The notes beneath the pieces were generated by a model, which saw only the letters and a program-made list of their open reading frames with translations, was not told the DNA's origin and searched no databases. Positions 12,367-25,880 of a stretch of 64,000 nt of DNA are shown here, piece after piece. The stretch spans positions 11,815,281 to 11,879,280 of the forward strand of contig NC_059373.1 of NCBI RefSeq assembly GCF_019703515.2, in the 5' to 3' direction. Position 1 is the stretch's first letter. The number at the start of each line of letters is the position of its first letter. This DNA comes from Myxocyprinus asiaticus. Lineage: Eukaryota > Chordata > Actinopteri > Cypriniformes > Catostomidae. Position numbers and translations under genes: made by a program.

Positions 12367-13245
12367 GGCAACACTTTACAGTAAGTTTCCATTCATTAAC
12401 TTTATTTAATGCATTAGGTATCATGAACAAACAATATATGTATTACATAATTTACAACTTTTGATTTTAAAACTGTATTAGTATATGCTGAAGTTAACAT
12501 TAAAGGGATAGTTCACCCAAAAACGAAAATTATCTCATCATTTACTCACCCTCATGTCATACCAGATGTGACTGACTTTCATCTGCTGAACACAAATGAA
12601 GATTTTTAGAAGAACTTCTCGACTCTTTTGGTCCATACAGTCCAAATGAATCAGTGCCAAAATTTAGAAGCTCCAAAAAAAGAAATCACATCAGTCAGCA
12701 TAAAAGTAATCCATAAGACTCCAGTGGTGAAATAAATATCTTCAGAAGTGATAGGTGTGGGTGAGAAACAGATCACTTTCACATTCTTCTTGTGTTTTTG
12801 GTGATTCATATTCTTCATGCATATCGCCCCCTACTGGGCAGGGAGAAGAATTTCAAGCAAAAAAGGACTTAAAAATTGATATGTTTCTTGCCCACACCTA
12901 TCGTACCACTTCTGAAAATAGGGATTATAACACTGGAGTTGTATGGATTACGTTTATGATGCCTGTATATGCTTTTTGGAGCAACAAAATTGTTGCACCC
13001 ATTCACTTGCATTGCAGACATACATACTCTTATAAAAATCATAATTTGTGTTCTGCAGAAGAAAGAAAGTCATACACATCTGGGATGGTATGAGGGTGAG
13101 TAAATGATGAGAGAATCATTTTTGGGTGAACTATCCCTATAACTAAGATTAATAAATGCTTTAAAAGTATTGTTCATTGTTAGTTCATGTTAATTAATGT
13201 TGTTAAATAATAGTGACAAATGGAACCTTATTGTAAAGTGTTACC
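12367..13245. mobile_element. Nonautonomous inverted-repeat element interrupted by a MITE
   Basis: The left end GGCAACACTTTACAGTAAG pairs with the right end CTTATTGTAAAGTGTTACC. The element is interrupted in the middle by a second MITE (12504-13138). A partial uninterrupted relative lies at 21900-22107. It is non-coding and the family is unassigned. Confidence 0.75.
12504..13138. mobile_element. TTAA-type MITE, complete copy
   Basis: Ends AGGGATAGTTCACCCAAAAA and TTTTTGGGTGAACTATCCCT are inverted repeats. The flank is TTAA on the left (12500-12503) and ATAA on the right (13139-13142), a TTAA duplication with one change. The relative at 21995-22010 shows the empty site GAAATTAACTAAG. Inner arms (CTCACCCTCATGTCATACCA and its complement) make a hairpin. 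TTAA targeting is typical of piggyBac and Kolobok-type elements. Confidence 0.85.
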
Positions 13246-15900
13246 ACTGTAGTTAATTTTCTTTGTACAAACTTAAGAACATTTATTATTTACAGTTAGA
13301 TGATTGCCTCCCCTCTCTTGCTGAATGGCTAGCTATGACCCACAGCGTCAAACCAGCATCCAAAGAGGAAATGCAACTGCTCTTCCCTCATGGAACCAGA
13401 GATGGTTAGTCATGTACGATTGCTGATGAGATAGCCACATCTCCAGCCTACTCTTCGGATATTGATGGGGCCCAGGAAACTATGACAACTAAATTTATAA
13501 TGAAATTATTTTGGAAAAAAAGTAATTTGAGAGCTTCCACGTATCACCTTTTTAATGAGAAATCATTATTATCATAAACACGAGTGCTTGGGATGTGGCC
13601 CCACCTTAACTGAAACAAAAGCTTTTAGAGAATCATCTGGACAATATGAGACAATCCTGAGCGTGTTTCCGACAAATAACACATAAAGTGAATGATTATG
13701 AGAAAATACAATCAATACAAATCAATGTGATCTTTTAAAGGCAGATCAACTGAGAAAGAGTCTCTTAAGAAATTTAGGGATCTTTTGTAAAGAATGTGGG
13801 TTAAAAAACAAATCTGTCACTGGAATACAATTGTTGTTTATTTTAGTGCCCTTCTCGAAAGGCCGAAACATCTTACAGACACGAAACGCTGACTGTTTTG
13901 CATGAGTTAAATAAATAAAAAATAATTAGCTGTATCTTACTGCAGCCACTCATCAATTTTCTATACACACTGGATTATCATTAGGCTGCTCTTTACCAAT
14001 TTAGATTGTTTTGGAGTTCTTCAGCCTTTTGTGTGCTGCCCCTATGAGATCCTGATGTACTGATGTTACCATGGTGACCAGTTGCCTCTTCTCTAAGACC
14101 AAAACATTTTTTCTCTCATTGTGAGAGGCCGTGCTGGAACTGATCATGTTTTTCTGGGTCAGATGAATCAAACACAATGCGATTAAGCTCCTTTACTGAG
14201 ATAATCAGTCATTTAAGAATCCATTCTAATCATATGGTTATTAAAAATGAGGAAAATTGTTACTTAGAATGTGTCATCAGAGTTCTCAAAAGAGTAATGA
14301 TCAGCACATGATCTGTAATGTTTTAAACTATGGCCTGAGGTTGTTTCAGCACCATGGACAGAGTCAGGGAACAGCGAGGCCTGGAACCAATATCTTCATC
14401 AAGATCTTCTTTCTGCATTTGAATCAAGCAACAGAGACAAAAGAAATGAAATATATAAATGCTTTGTCTGTTGTAGTCATATATTGACAACTCTAATGTG
14501 CCTTGAAGCACATTAGAAGGAAGCATTTCCTTGAAAGCAAATATCTTCTTGACTATTGTTGTCTATAAAATGCATCATTCAGAGCAGCTGATTAAAATAA
14601 TAATTTGCATTAGGCCTGGTAGACCAGGTGCAAACAGGAGTCTGTTGTCGTAGAAAATTATTTATAAAATGATTAAAAAGGTTGACTTGCAAAATGTGTT
14701 ATTTATATCTGTTTTATATGCTGTGCCTTGCACTGTTTGGAACTGGGTTTTAACATAAATTCTGGATCCTCGAGCTCCTCAACCAGACTTCATCTACAAA
14801 AGACTTGATCAGTGGCGAATTCTCAGGGCCAGCAAAGCCTTCTCTGCTGGCCTAACATGTCTAATAAATAAATATTTTTCATTGTTTCATTCTCATTCAC
14901 CTTTTTGCCTATTTTCAATCGCTTTCCACTCCTAATTCATCTAAAAACGAATAGCAAACAACGAATAGTTTATCCAGTCAGAATTTATTCCTTGATCCTT
15001 ACAAGCGAAGCGTGACGACTGGTTCACAAATCGCATGCCCAAAGCTCAGCGCTTCTGAAGCAGCGCCTGAGTCTGAGCTCCAACCACTGATATAGATCAG
15101 TGGCTCCAACCCGTTAGGCCTTCAGAATTTCTACAGAATCCCTCAACAGTGCAGTGAATAGGCATCTAAAGTCAGATTGTCAGATTCAAAAGCCAATCAT
15201 AATGATTTATTTGTTCTTGGTGGGTGTGGTCTTCAGGATATGTCCCAGTCCAGGCCTTCTAGCTGGCCTTGAGTGACACAATCACACTTTAAGTGATGTA
15301 CGTAATTTGAAAGAGAAGAGCGCGAGATCTAGCTGACGAGTCGGCTGTCACTGCCATCCACCACTGAGAAAGAGATCCTTATGGATTTAAAAACCTGAGA
15401 TGTAAACAGGAAAAGATTTTTACTTCAAGTAAATTGGTAAGTGCTTTTTGCATTGTTATAGCAACATCAGGAGTTTTCTAAGTGTAAATTAGGCTGGCTA
15501 GAGCATTCAGAGTCAGTTTAAGTTTTGAAAAGTAACCGTGTGCCCTTCCGAAACAAAAATTATTGTAAGCAACATTTAGATCGCAGATATTATTAGAAAG
15601 CTTTTTCCTGGTATTAGACCTTCTTGGTTTTGGCTTTCGTGCATGGACACGTTTTAAAAATAAATTGGTATTAAAAGTAAATTGGTATTATTATTTGGCT
15701 GCGATGCAATGTATGATGTCCATAGGCATAGGGTGTCTTATTAATTGTGAAACAGTGTTTTCTTAATGGCATGAATCGCACTGAAGGCCAAGAATTAAAA
15801 TGCATGGGCCACCACTGGACTTGATATACAGTAAAAATATTTTGTCGGATAATTTTTAAGGGTTAGATGAGGTAGAGATAATGCTTAGGATAGTGAAATG
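13246..15900. other. Intergenic, no gene recognised
   Basis: No homologous frame. About 13850-13900 (CTCGAAAGGCCGAAACATC...CACGAAACGC) resembles tails of dispersed retro-repeats. About 14810-15440, beginning TCAGTGGCGAATTCTCAGGG, has a GC-richer texture like an old transposon but no definable ends. Galr1 or mbp enhancers could lie here but cannot be read by eye. Confidence 0.4.
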
Positions 15901-15901
15901 A

Positions 15902-16207
15902 AGGGATCGTTCAAACAAAAATGATCATCATTTGGTGACCCTCATGTTGTTTCCCATGATTTTCTTTCATCCGTGGAATACAAAAAGAGATGTTAGGCAG
16001 AATGTTGGGGACTGACAGCCTCAGTCACCATTCACTTTCATAACACTTTCACTGTATGGAAAAAAGGTGTTATGAAAGTGAATAGTGACTGAGGCTGTCT
16101 GTCAAGAACATTTGTCCTAACATGTGTGGAACAACATGAGGGTGAGTAAATGATGGCAGGTTTTTTTTTTTTTGGGGGGGGGGGGGGGGGTGAATTGTCC
16201 CTTTAAG
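15902..16207. mobile_element. Hairpin MITE of the GGGATAGTTCACCC family with T/G homopolymer
   Basis: The ends are AGGGATCGTTCAAACAAAAA and GTGAATTGTCCCTTTAA. The stem TGACAGCCTCAGTCACCATT pairs with AATAGTGACTGAGGCTGTCT. Beside the right end a T tract of about 12 runs into a G tract of about 18 (16161-16190), likely polymorphic. Confidence 0.8.
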
Positions 16208-17585
16208 GTAACAAGTACAGTGAAATGGCAAAAAAATCTAACGTTAATTAGTACCATAACTTTTAGGTAAAATTTTACTTTAATGGTGTTGCCACACAAA
16301 ACTTAATGCATCTGTGACAACTCATATTGCTGCTCTGAGTGATATTGTTAATTCACCATTATCCTTATGTTTCCCGAACCCAAAGCAATATCTTCAGAAA
16401 TGAAATTGCAAGTACAGATCTGAAAAGGGAGGATAATGCAGCTGAGATCAAGAAGTCACCAGAAGTCTTGCCAATATCATTCCCCTCTCATCTGTCCTCT
16501 GATGTAAGGGCTCTGATGTAGCTTGTGTTTTGAAGTATGTTATTTGAAATGTTGGGCATTTTACGTGAGAGGACAGACATCAGGTTGCAGAACAGAGAGA
16601 TGAGTGATTGTGGTGCTTCATTTGAACTGTGGAGGGGGTAAGAGAGCATCATTATTCTCTCAAGACTCCCAGTCTAGAAGAGCAGAAACTCTGGTATGGA
16701 CCACACCTACTCAGAGAAAGAGAGAGACAGAGAAATAGTACGATAAAAAACAAGAAACAATAGAAAAAAGACGTTTCTGTCAATTCTAAATACAAATGCA
16801 TTATTATTTTCTTTTTGTATAGGAATATCATTGCATTAGATAATAAAATATCAAACCAAGTGGCATCTGCAACATTAAAATGCTAGACATTTTCTCAGAA
16901 CTAATTTCACTTTTTCTTCTTAGCCATTTTTGCAATTACTTTCAACCAAATGATACCAAGGTCATTTTTAATAGATGTAGAGTATGAAGTCAGTTCCCCT
17001 CAAGCTCACACAGGTGTCCTTGCAGAGTAACTATAGGTGCATGACATGTGATTATAATTATTAATGTTCAACAACCAGAAAGTGTCCAAATATTGTCATT
17101 ACATTTCATTATTTACTGAATTCAGCAGCCACTAAATTCAGATTGAACTCATTTTGCGGAAGGTCTCAAAGTAGGGCAGCTATGCCATGGATGACTCAGT
17201 CCAACATATATTATTGTCTGAGCCTGAAGAGACCTTTTCACCCTAAAAATACTAACTGTTCATGAGGAAAACAAACAGTTTGTGTGTACACAGCTCTGGC
17301 TGGCTCACTACAAGGGATGCATTTCAAATACATTTCTCTCTCACATAGAAGCAGACATAGAATCATTAGAACATCTATTACTTCATTCATGCAAATGTCC
17401 TAAAATAATCCTTGATGACCTTACAATAATTGGTTAATGCTGAAATATGCAGCACATTGCCTGGATTACAACAGTATAAATTTTATGTTATAAAATTTGT
17501 CGTGTTTTAAAAATGATTAAAACATATCCATAGCAATAAATAAGTAAATTAATAAATAAAAAAATAGAAAAAAATACTTTGAAGC
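16208..17585. other. Intergenic, no feature recognised
   Basis: AT-rich non-coding sequence without a supportable exon, RNA gene or transposon end. Confidence 0.45.
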
Positions 17586-17589
17586 TTAA

Positions 17590-17903
17590 CCCTTTCATGA
17601 GCAGGTCCTAAATTCCTCTGAATGCCCCACAGAGTGAGTTATTTTCACACATACAACATTATGTTCATATGAAAACAAAGAATATAAAAACAGTTAGGAC
17701 TTATTTGGTTGAAAAGATGTTTGAGCAGTTGTTTCTGTGAACTGCAAAGCAAGTCTGTCTCCATGTCAGCAGCATGGCATGAAAGCCATTTTGAATCTCA
17801 GCTTGTGACGTGACTGGCTGTTGCAGAAACACATATGTGTGACGCTACTGTGCTGGGCCCAGCTATTAACCGTCACATATGTGTGATACTACTTATGAAA
17901 GGG
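17590..17903. mobile_element. TTAA-flanked MITE with CCCTTTCAT ends
   Basis: CCCTTTCATGAG at the left pairs with CTTATGAAAGGG at the right. The flanks are TTAA at 17586-17589 and 17904-17907. Inner words ACATATGTGTGACGCTACTG and CACATATGTGTGATACTACT are related to each other. It is non-coding. Confidence 0.78.
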
Positions 17904-17907
17904 TTAA

Positions 17908-18470
17908 AGGAATTTCACAGGTTCAATACAAGTTAAGCTCAACCTACAGCATTTGTGATATAAAAGTTGATTACCACAAAAATTTATTTGGACTTTAAAA
18001 AAAGGTAAATAAATAAAAAAGTATAAAACATTAAACATTAAAATACACAGTTTCAAAAGTATAGCCACAAGATGTAAGCATTATACATAACATGATTTTT
18101 TGTGTGATAAAATTGCTTACTAACCTTATCTGTGTAAAGTTATATCCAACATTACAACTTCATTGTCATGACAACATAACAATGGAAAACTATGTAATCC
18201 GGTAAACATCGAAATGCTGATAAATATCGAATTTTATCATACTCAAATCATATTAACACATATAATGTTTGCATCTTGTGGCTTTTAAAACAGTGTGTTT
18301 TTCATGATTACGGACTGGCCCATTTACTTCCATTGTAAGTGCCTTACTGTAGCTGTAATTGTTTTTCTTTTTAAATAAATGGGAGATGAGTCAAAATTAT
18401 TTTTGTGGTAATCATTATGGCATAAACATTATTGCTGTCGATGAGCTTAACTTGCACTGAACCTTGAACA
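17908..18470. mobile_element. GGTTCAATRTAA-type MITE, copy 1
   Basis: It begins directly after the TTAA shared with the preceding MITE. The left arm AGGAATTTCACAGGTTCAAT...TTAAGCTCAACC...GATTACCACAAAAAT pairs with the right arm (TTTTTGTGGTAATC...GAGCTTAACTTGCACTGAACC). The same family occurs at 25278-25880. Confidence 0.75.
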
Positions 18471-18718
18471 TGTTTTTTCCCCCTTTCTTTCTATTGTATT
18501 TTAATTTTAATTAATTTGCATTTAAAATGTATCCTTGCTGCTGCAAAACACTTTTGATTCTATGCCTTGAAAGACTTTTTATTGTGAGGCATGTCTTGTT
18601 TTGGTTGAATGAAAAAATACATTTTAGAAATGAAAAGGAAAAAATGTAGTCAGAAAAGCAATTGTAAGACAAAACAAAGTTATCTCTAATGAAACTATAT
18701 TCTCCTTGAAAGTATATC

Positions 18719-18722
<4 letters not shown>

Positions 18723-18802
<80 letters not shown>
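18723..18802. repeat. (TA)n microsatellite
   Basis: About 40 TA units. Open frames across it are artefacts. Confidence 0.95.
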
Positions 18803-18806
<4 letters not shown>

Positions 18807-19264
18807 CCAGTCTTATTCTGGTCTTATTGAATGAGCAAATGTTCCAGCTAAGTATGTAACGGTAGCTCTTCTGATGCTTACATATAACTTGGCCCCACAT
18901 GCTCTAAATATAAAAGACTCTATAATATAAAAGAAATTGCTTTAATGTGCTGCAGTGTAGCTCTGTGTATACAGATGTACATTAAAACTTTGATGCCAAA
19001 AAGTACTTCAGGGTCAAAGGATGAGACTAATGGGCCCATTCAATGAATGAAGTATTTTCCTGCCATTCAGAAACTGAGATGCTCAGAGAATTTTCTGATT
19101 GAAATGAGTAGGCCAAGGCTACGCAGCACAGATTCTTAGATTCATAGCACCATTCTTTTGATGTAGAGTAGTCCCTTTTCCTTTTGATCTCATATGGCAC
19201 AAGGATTACAGGTTTGTCTGCTCTTTGTGAGAAAGGTGTTCATCTGTACAGTTCCAGTTTAGTT
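18803..19264. other. Intergenic, no feature recognised
   Basis: Nothing beyond AT-rich non-coding sequence. Confidence 0.45.
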
Positions 19265-19415
19265 ATTGCAGCTTAACTGTTAGAGCTTGCACTAAAAGTC
19301 ATGGTTTTGATTCCCAGGGAACACACATACAGCACAAATAAAATTAAATATATACTCTGAATGCTCTGCAATTCACTTTGGATTAAAAGTGTCTGCTAAA
19401 TGTACAAATATAAAT
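19265..19415 (+). mobile_element. Degenerate tRNA-derived SINE
   Basis: GTTAGAGCTTGCACTAAAAG, then GGTTTTGATTCCCAGGGAAC (a B-box-like GGTTTGATTCC), then a body ending CACTTTGGATTAAAAGTGTC and TGCTAAATG. The tail matches the common fish SINE 3' end with the LINE-like TTTGGATAAAAGCGTCTGCT word. The head is eroded. Confidence 0.7.
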
Positions 19416-21125
19416 GATTTTCGGATAAAAGAAAAACAATACATAAACAAACACGCACAAGGCCATTAATCTGCTTTGAAAATCTATACTCGCAAACAAT
19501 GTGTATTGAAATTCTACGTCCTTTTTTGGTCCATTTGATCACATATCAGTGGTATTATATTTATTTTATATCTGTATTTATATATGATTCTCTTTAAAGT
19601 AAATCAATATGCTGCTGCTGCAAAAAGCAGTTTGAAGGAACAAAAGATTTCCTACTACTACTGCTACTATCAGCTTACAAATGATGTATGACCAGACCAT
19701 TTCTAATACATACTAGTGGATGAAATAAATAATCAAATGTTTCTGAGGCACAGAATACCAACTATAAAGAACAACCCAGCTTGAATTATTTTACAAAGTC
19801 TCCATTGTGCATTCAGTTTATTGCTGCACTTAGAGACAGGGCTCTCTTCCTCCAGTAAAGCTGTGCTTCTGCAACACAGCCCTTTATATCCTTCACGTCC
19901 CATAGACAAACTCATATGTTGTGCCATATGCAGGGGTGTTATTATTTAATAAATTAAATAAATAAAGCTAATTAATCCTTAAACTATTAGTGGTGAGTAA
20001 CTGAGCGTTTAAGGTGAAAGGTGTCTTTCAGGTGACTGCTCTCTTCTTAATTAGAAAAATGTTGTCTGCTTTATAATTCAGTCAGAGCTCAGAGACTCAA
20101 AGTCTAAAAGAAGGAAATTTATTTAAGAAAAGGAATTTACCTAGGATAAGGATTTATCTAAATGATGTAACTAAAAAGTGCAAGCATAAGTGGAGAGATG
20201 CGGTCCTCAAGACAAGAGGACACTCGGTGTGTTCAGTTGTTCTAATTGTGAGTACTTCGGTTACCTTTTGCTGTATTTTGTTAATGAATATACGTTAAGT
20301 TGTCTTAAACAATTATTTAGGTTGAAAAAATTCCATCAAACTGAACTAAGTTTTATAAAAATTAAATTTATACAATTTAAATATATTGAGGTTTAATTAA
20401 TTTAAATTTGTTTAAGATTACTCAATTAAATTTCCAGGAATTTTGTTATGAAATTGAAATGCGTAAATTTTAAATATAGTAAACTTTTTGGAGTGTGCGC
20501 TCCAGAGGACTAGACATTTATCAGACAAAACATTTTAGATTTCGCTTTTTGTTTATTTGGAATATTTTTGGCATTTGTTAAAGTGCTGACATGCCACAAT
20601 TTCAGACACATGTATACAGGTGAGAGATAAAAAGCAACTTCTGGCTGCAGCCTCTGCTTCACAACAGTTACCAGAAAATGAACATATATCATGCACTCTG
20701 CTTTAAGAAGTGTGGTTTGCAAGCCTCAATCCATTTTTTTTCTTCTCTATGGTATGTTACATTCTCATTAGTAATTTTAGTTACTGTTGATTTTTAAATA
20801 AATAATTATTAGGAAAGTTAGCATACATTAGCATACAAGAAATAGTAACTGTCAAAGCTTTTTAGATTTAGAGGAGGGCTTCATTTTCAGCAACGTTATT
20901 TCTTAGGGTAAAGTGGCAAATCGGTGCCCCATTCGAAATTTCAAATGCCCCCTCTGGTAAATTATCTCTGACCATATGTCATGCCACACTGCCTGGCAGG
21001 CAGCCAGTCATGTGTCACTGACCGGAAAGTGTACTGTAGATGATGTCACATATGACCGATGGTAACCGCGGCAGCCTCCCTTCAGCGTCTCTGTGCGGGG
21101 GTCACTGAAGTCATGAAGGGTAACT
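19416..21125. other. Intergenic, no feature recognised
   Basis: No homologous frame or RNA gene. The sequence at 20320-20460 is highly AT-rich. Confidence 0.45.
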
Positions 21126-21443
21126 ATAGACCTTATTCATGCTAGCGCCATCTTTGACAACGAGGCTGTGAGGGATAGACTTACCATCACTTCAATGGCA
21201 TGAACGGTATAAAGCTGTATAAAGCTCCAAGATCACATCTGGTTTTCCACAACTCATGTTGTCTGGAGTTTTTTGTATACTGAATGTTCTTGGACTGATA
21301 TTTTATCAATGTTTTATCCGAGAAACGATCCAAAAACACTTTAAACTGCAGTACAGCCCATTGAAGAAATACATCTATCCCTCAAAGCCTTGTTGTCATG
21401 CCCACTAAAAATCAAAGATAGCGCTAGCGTGAATAAGGTCTAT
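21126..21443. mobile_element. MITE with ATAGACCTTATTCA ends
   Basis: ATAGACCTTATTCATGCTAG at the left pairs with CTAGCGTGAATAAGGTCTAT at the right. The repeat continues inward (GCGCCATCTTTG with CAAAGATAGCGC). It is about 318 bp and non-coding. Confidence 0.8.
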
Positions 21444-21527
21444 TGTGACTGAACAGTGAATGAAAAATGCAAGATTATTGAATGTTTGTACTGATATCTT
21501 CTATGGAACCTTGGACCAGTTCTCTTA

Positions 21528-21701
21528 GGCCACGTCCATACTAATATGTTTTTTTTGTTCTTTTTTTTTTTTTCGAAAGCACATTGATTTCGCCACATTT
21601 ACACCTCTCATCTTCACTAGAACCGCATTTTCTTTGGAAAATGATGACAGTAGGAAACTGAAAACTGAGTTTTAAACAAAAATGGATTAGTGTATGTGGC
21701 C
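21528..21701. mobile_element. Small MITE with GGCCACG/CGTGGCC-like ends
   Basis: TTAGGCCACGTCCATACTAA pairs with TTAGTGTATGTGGCCTAA. The outermost TTA and TAA could be part of the inverted repeat or a Harbinger-type 3-bp target. A T-rich run lies at 21550-21575. Confidence 0.6.
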
Positions 21702-21713
21702 TAAAGGCTAATT

Positions 21714-21794
21714 CACACTACTCCAACAAACACAGTTGTTGGCTTTTGTTTAATAAGTGTTAAACACCTGTTGGTGTTTGTTGGGGCAGTGTGA
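21714..21794. mobile_element. Very short foldback sequence
   Basis: CACACTACTCCAACAAACAC pairs with GTGTTTGTTGGGGCAGTGTG around a ~40-nt centre. It is probably a miniature element or the remnant of one. Confidence 0.55.
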
Positions 21795-21899
21795 TAGAGC
21801 CTTAGGGGTGGTTCACTCCAAACTCATTTTTGCCTTTTCAGTCGTTGCACTGTATATATATATATATTACAGCATTTATCAATCTTATTATTTTTTTTA

Positions 21900-22107
21900 G
21901 TTATAAAATACAATTGTTCATTGTTAGTTCATGTTAGTTCATAGTTCATAGTTAACTAATGTTAACAAATGCAACTTTTGATTTTTAAAATGTATTAGTA
22001 TATGTTGAAATTAACTAAGATTTATAAATGCTGTAAAAGTTTTTTGTTAGTTCATGTTAACTAATAATGTTAAGTAATGCTAACAAATGAAACCTTATTG
22101 TAAAGTG
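21900..22107. mobile_element. Partial copy of the element at 12367-13245
   Basis: It contains TTAGTTCATGTTAACTAATG, GTTGAAATTAACTAAGATTT and the right end CCTTATTGTAAAGTGTTACC. It lacks the left end. It preserves the unoccupied TTAA that is filled by a MITE at 12504-13138. Confidence 0.75.
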
Positions 22108-22519
22108 TTACCAAAAATGTAAACTTTTAAAAAAATGCATCTTGACACACATGCGTTCTGTTCTATTCATGGCACTGCATCAGGTTTTTTGTGCAAGAAT
22201 GCTCAAAGTGCTCCATAAAAGATATATCTTTTTTTATTATTAAATCTGGGGTTAGTTTTTATTTTTTTAATTTTTTTAAAGCCATAACCCTAATTACTAC
22301 ACTTTAACAGGTATAACTTCTCCCACAAATCATTCTGCATTTTGGAGGATTGTAGAGGTTTGCTAATGGAGAGGTCCTAGGAGAGGTGTGCTAATACTTA
22401 TCTTTATGATTTTCTTGCCTTTATGATTATCTTATGAATTCATCTGGCAAACAATAAAATGGGTGAAAAATCCCATAGACTCACACTGAAGCCATATTTA
22501 GGGACAAGAATATTATCGA

Positions 22520-22745
22520 GGCTTGGGATGGTTCCTTTCATTTGACCAGTATGCAACCACTTTGCAACCATTCAGAACATCCTATCAACCACTTAGCCTT
22601 GCCCTAGCAAACACCCAGAATACCATAGCAACTGCATATCAAATCTCTAAAACTACTCCTAACCACTCTAAATGAACACCTTTGCAACTGTATAGCAACA
22701 CATTGCAACCACCGACAACACATTAGCATCATGGCTATGAGTTCT
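22520..22745. repeat. Degenerate CCATAGCAACC-type tandem repeat
   Basis: Variants of the word recur (TGCAACCACTTTGCAACCAT, CCCTAGCAAACACCCAGAAT, ACCATAGCAACTGCATA, GTATAGCAACACATTGCAAC), as in a decayed ~10-11 bp fish minisatellite. Confidence 0.6.
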
Positions 22746-23500
<755 letters not shown>

Positions 23501-25273
23501 GAATTAAAGTAGTCAGAAGAGAGAAAAATGCCAAATTTACTGTCACTCCCTGAGCATTTGTATTAGAAACCCCATTGCTGCAGTGTTGACTTATAAATAT
23601 AAGGGTAATATGACACAAAGAATAATGTTATACATTTACCAAAAATATAAATAAATAATAATAAAAAAATAAAAATAAAAAAAGTATAAAAAAGTTTGCT
23701 ATATTCATGCTGCTAAATAAGGTGTCATCGCAGTTGGTGAAAAGGGTTCACTGATAATATTTCAATATGTTTGCAACAGATATAGATAAGGAAGGTATCT
23801 ACAAGCATTTAACTGAAAGCAAATCTTGGTGTATACTCCAAAATGGAGGATATTAAAGGTGCATACCTTGAAATATCCATAAATTAAAGGTGTTCCTCAT
23901 TTAAAATGTTTTACATCTGAGGAAATGTCTTGTTATTTTGAAACATATGTATAAAATCATACTCACATTCAACAGCCTCATAAAAGCTGTTTTATTCTAA
24001 ATGGAGAGGTCCCCTCATGGGGGCGGCCATGTTAGATCACATGAACAGCAGAATAATACTTGCTTAATCTTAGTACCTACCTTGTTATTGGACAATTTCA
24101 CTCAGGTGTTAAATTAATCCTGGCTGACTGTGAATAGTACATTTCTACAAGGGTATCGGTAACTAAAAATGGTTGCGTTTAAATGATGCTGGATCCAAAC
24201 TCCTAAGTGACAGTGCAAGCCCAATATGACATATTAAAAAACAATACTGAGTGCATCTTAAGGTAATTACAAATCTGAATAGCCTATGAGATGGAGGAGA
24301 TACATGGTACTAAAGATGCTCTCCAGGGAACCAATATCTCCATCTCTGTCATCCAGAGTATTGTTGGGTACCACTTGCTTGCCACCTCATGGATTTCAAG
24401 TCATTGGTCTCCATCTGTGAAGATCAACCACAGAGATAATTAAGTGACTATCAAGAAAGAAACCATTAAAGCTACACACAGTGCTATCTGCCATGGTTTT
24501 TAATCGGAAACAGAAGGTAATTCTCTTAAGGGAGTGGAATAAGTGGTAGTGGAACCAGAGCTTTCAAGGGCCCAAAGCGGGTTGTGAAATTATTCTCAGA
24601 TACTGTGTGGGCGTTTTAGTCATGATCTGCATACCTCTCGTTGTTTTGGGCTTTCTCCCATGTTTGTTCCCCACAAGCTCACACCAAAGATTTAATTGTT
24701 TGCCCATGTGTAACTCTTACCCCTTTCTGGTCAACAAAGCCTCTCATCTTCAACACAAGGGCACTTGCAGTGCAACCTGCCCACTCAGTGCATTCCAGCA
24801 ACTGAGCTCTTACAGAGCAGTGGGCAGTTCATAGATAACCAGCCCAAAAGCCAACAGATGAGCTTCTGTGGACTGGACAGAGTGAACAAACACAACCTTG
24901 AAGCTCCATTTATAGAGACTTAGAGTTTGCTACAAATTGAGACAGAGAGGCCAGGCTAACTGAAAATATGCATAGGCAAATATTGTGGAGAGCATGTTTT
25001 GATGTTGAACTTTACAAGAACATTTGGATGAAAACATACAGCATCTGCAAATTTGGTTGTGTTTGATTCCGCCCATGCATGCTTATCACTAACAACAGGG
25101 ATAGTGGAAAAGGTTCTTGATGGCCCCCTTACCAAAACCAGGATATATTTTATTTATATTAAAACAGACCTTATCCATCACTAGGAAGAAGGTACTTTAC
25201 CGTGTTCTACATATTTAACTTGCAACACTTGCTGTCATTGGTTGAGCAATGATGTTTGGTGCAATACTATGCA
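23501..25273. other. Intergenic, no feature recognised
   Basis: No homologous frame. About 24600-24830 is open for 75 codons but matches nothing recognised. Confidence 0.45.
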
Positions 25274-25277
25274 TTAA

Positions 25278-25880
25278 AGGAATATTCCGGGTTCAATGTA
25301 AATTAAGCTCAATCGACAGCATTTGTGGCACAATGTTGATTACCACAAAAATGTATTTAGACTCATCCCTCCTTTTCTTTAAAAAAGCAAAAATGGAGGT
25401 ACAGTGAGGCACTTACAATGGAAGTGAATGTGGCCAATTTATGGAAGGTTTAAAGGCAAAAATGTGAAGCTTATAGTTTTATAAAAGCACATTAATTCTT
25501 TTGTTAAAACTAATGTATTATTTGAGTTGTAAAGTTGTTTAAATCATCATCTTTACAGTCATTTTAGGGTTTGTTGACATTACATCATCATGGCAACGAA
25601 GTTGTAAAATTGGCTATAACTTTACACAGAAAATGTTAGTAAGTAATTTGTATCACACATACTGTTTACGTCTTGTGGTTATACTCTTGAAAAAGTGAGT
25701 ATTTTAACATTCAAAAAATAGGCCCCCATTCACCTCCATTGTAAGTGCCTCACTGTCACCTTAATTTTTCACTTTTTTTTTAAGAAAAGCAGGGGCCAGT
25801 CAAAATAAATTTTTGTGGTAATCAATATTATGCCACAAATGCTGTCAATTGAGCTTAACTTTAATTGAACCCGGAATATT
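25278..25880. mobile_element. GGTTCAATRTAA-type MITE, copy 2
   Basis: Begins AGGAATATTCCGGGTTCAAT after TTAA (25274-25277) and ends ATTGAACCCGGAATATT. Inner arms pair: CACTTACAATGGAAGTGAAT with ATTCACCTCCATTGTAAGTG. Same family as 17908-18470, here with better-preserved ends. Confidence 0.85.

Noticed and set aside
13302..13404. Exon-like block after TTATTTACAG with a short open frame and a GTTAGT
   Set aside because: The peptide (MTHSVKPASKEE...) resembles no known protein, the donor is weak and no partner exon is visible.
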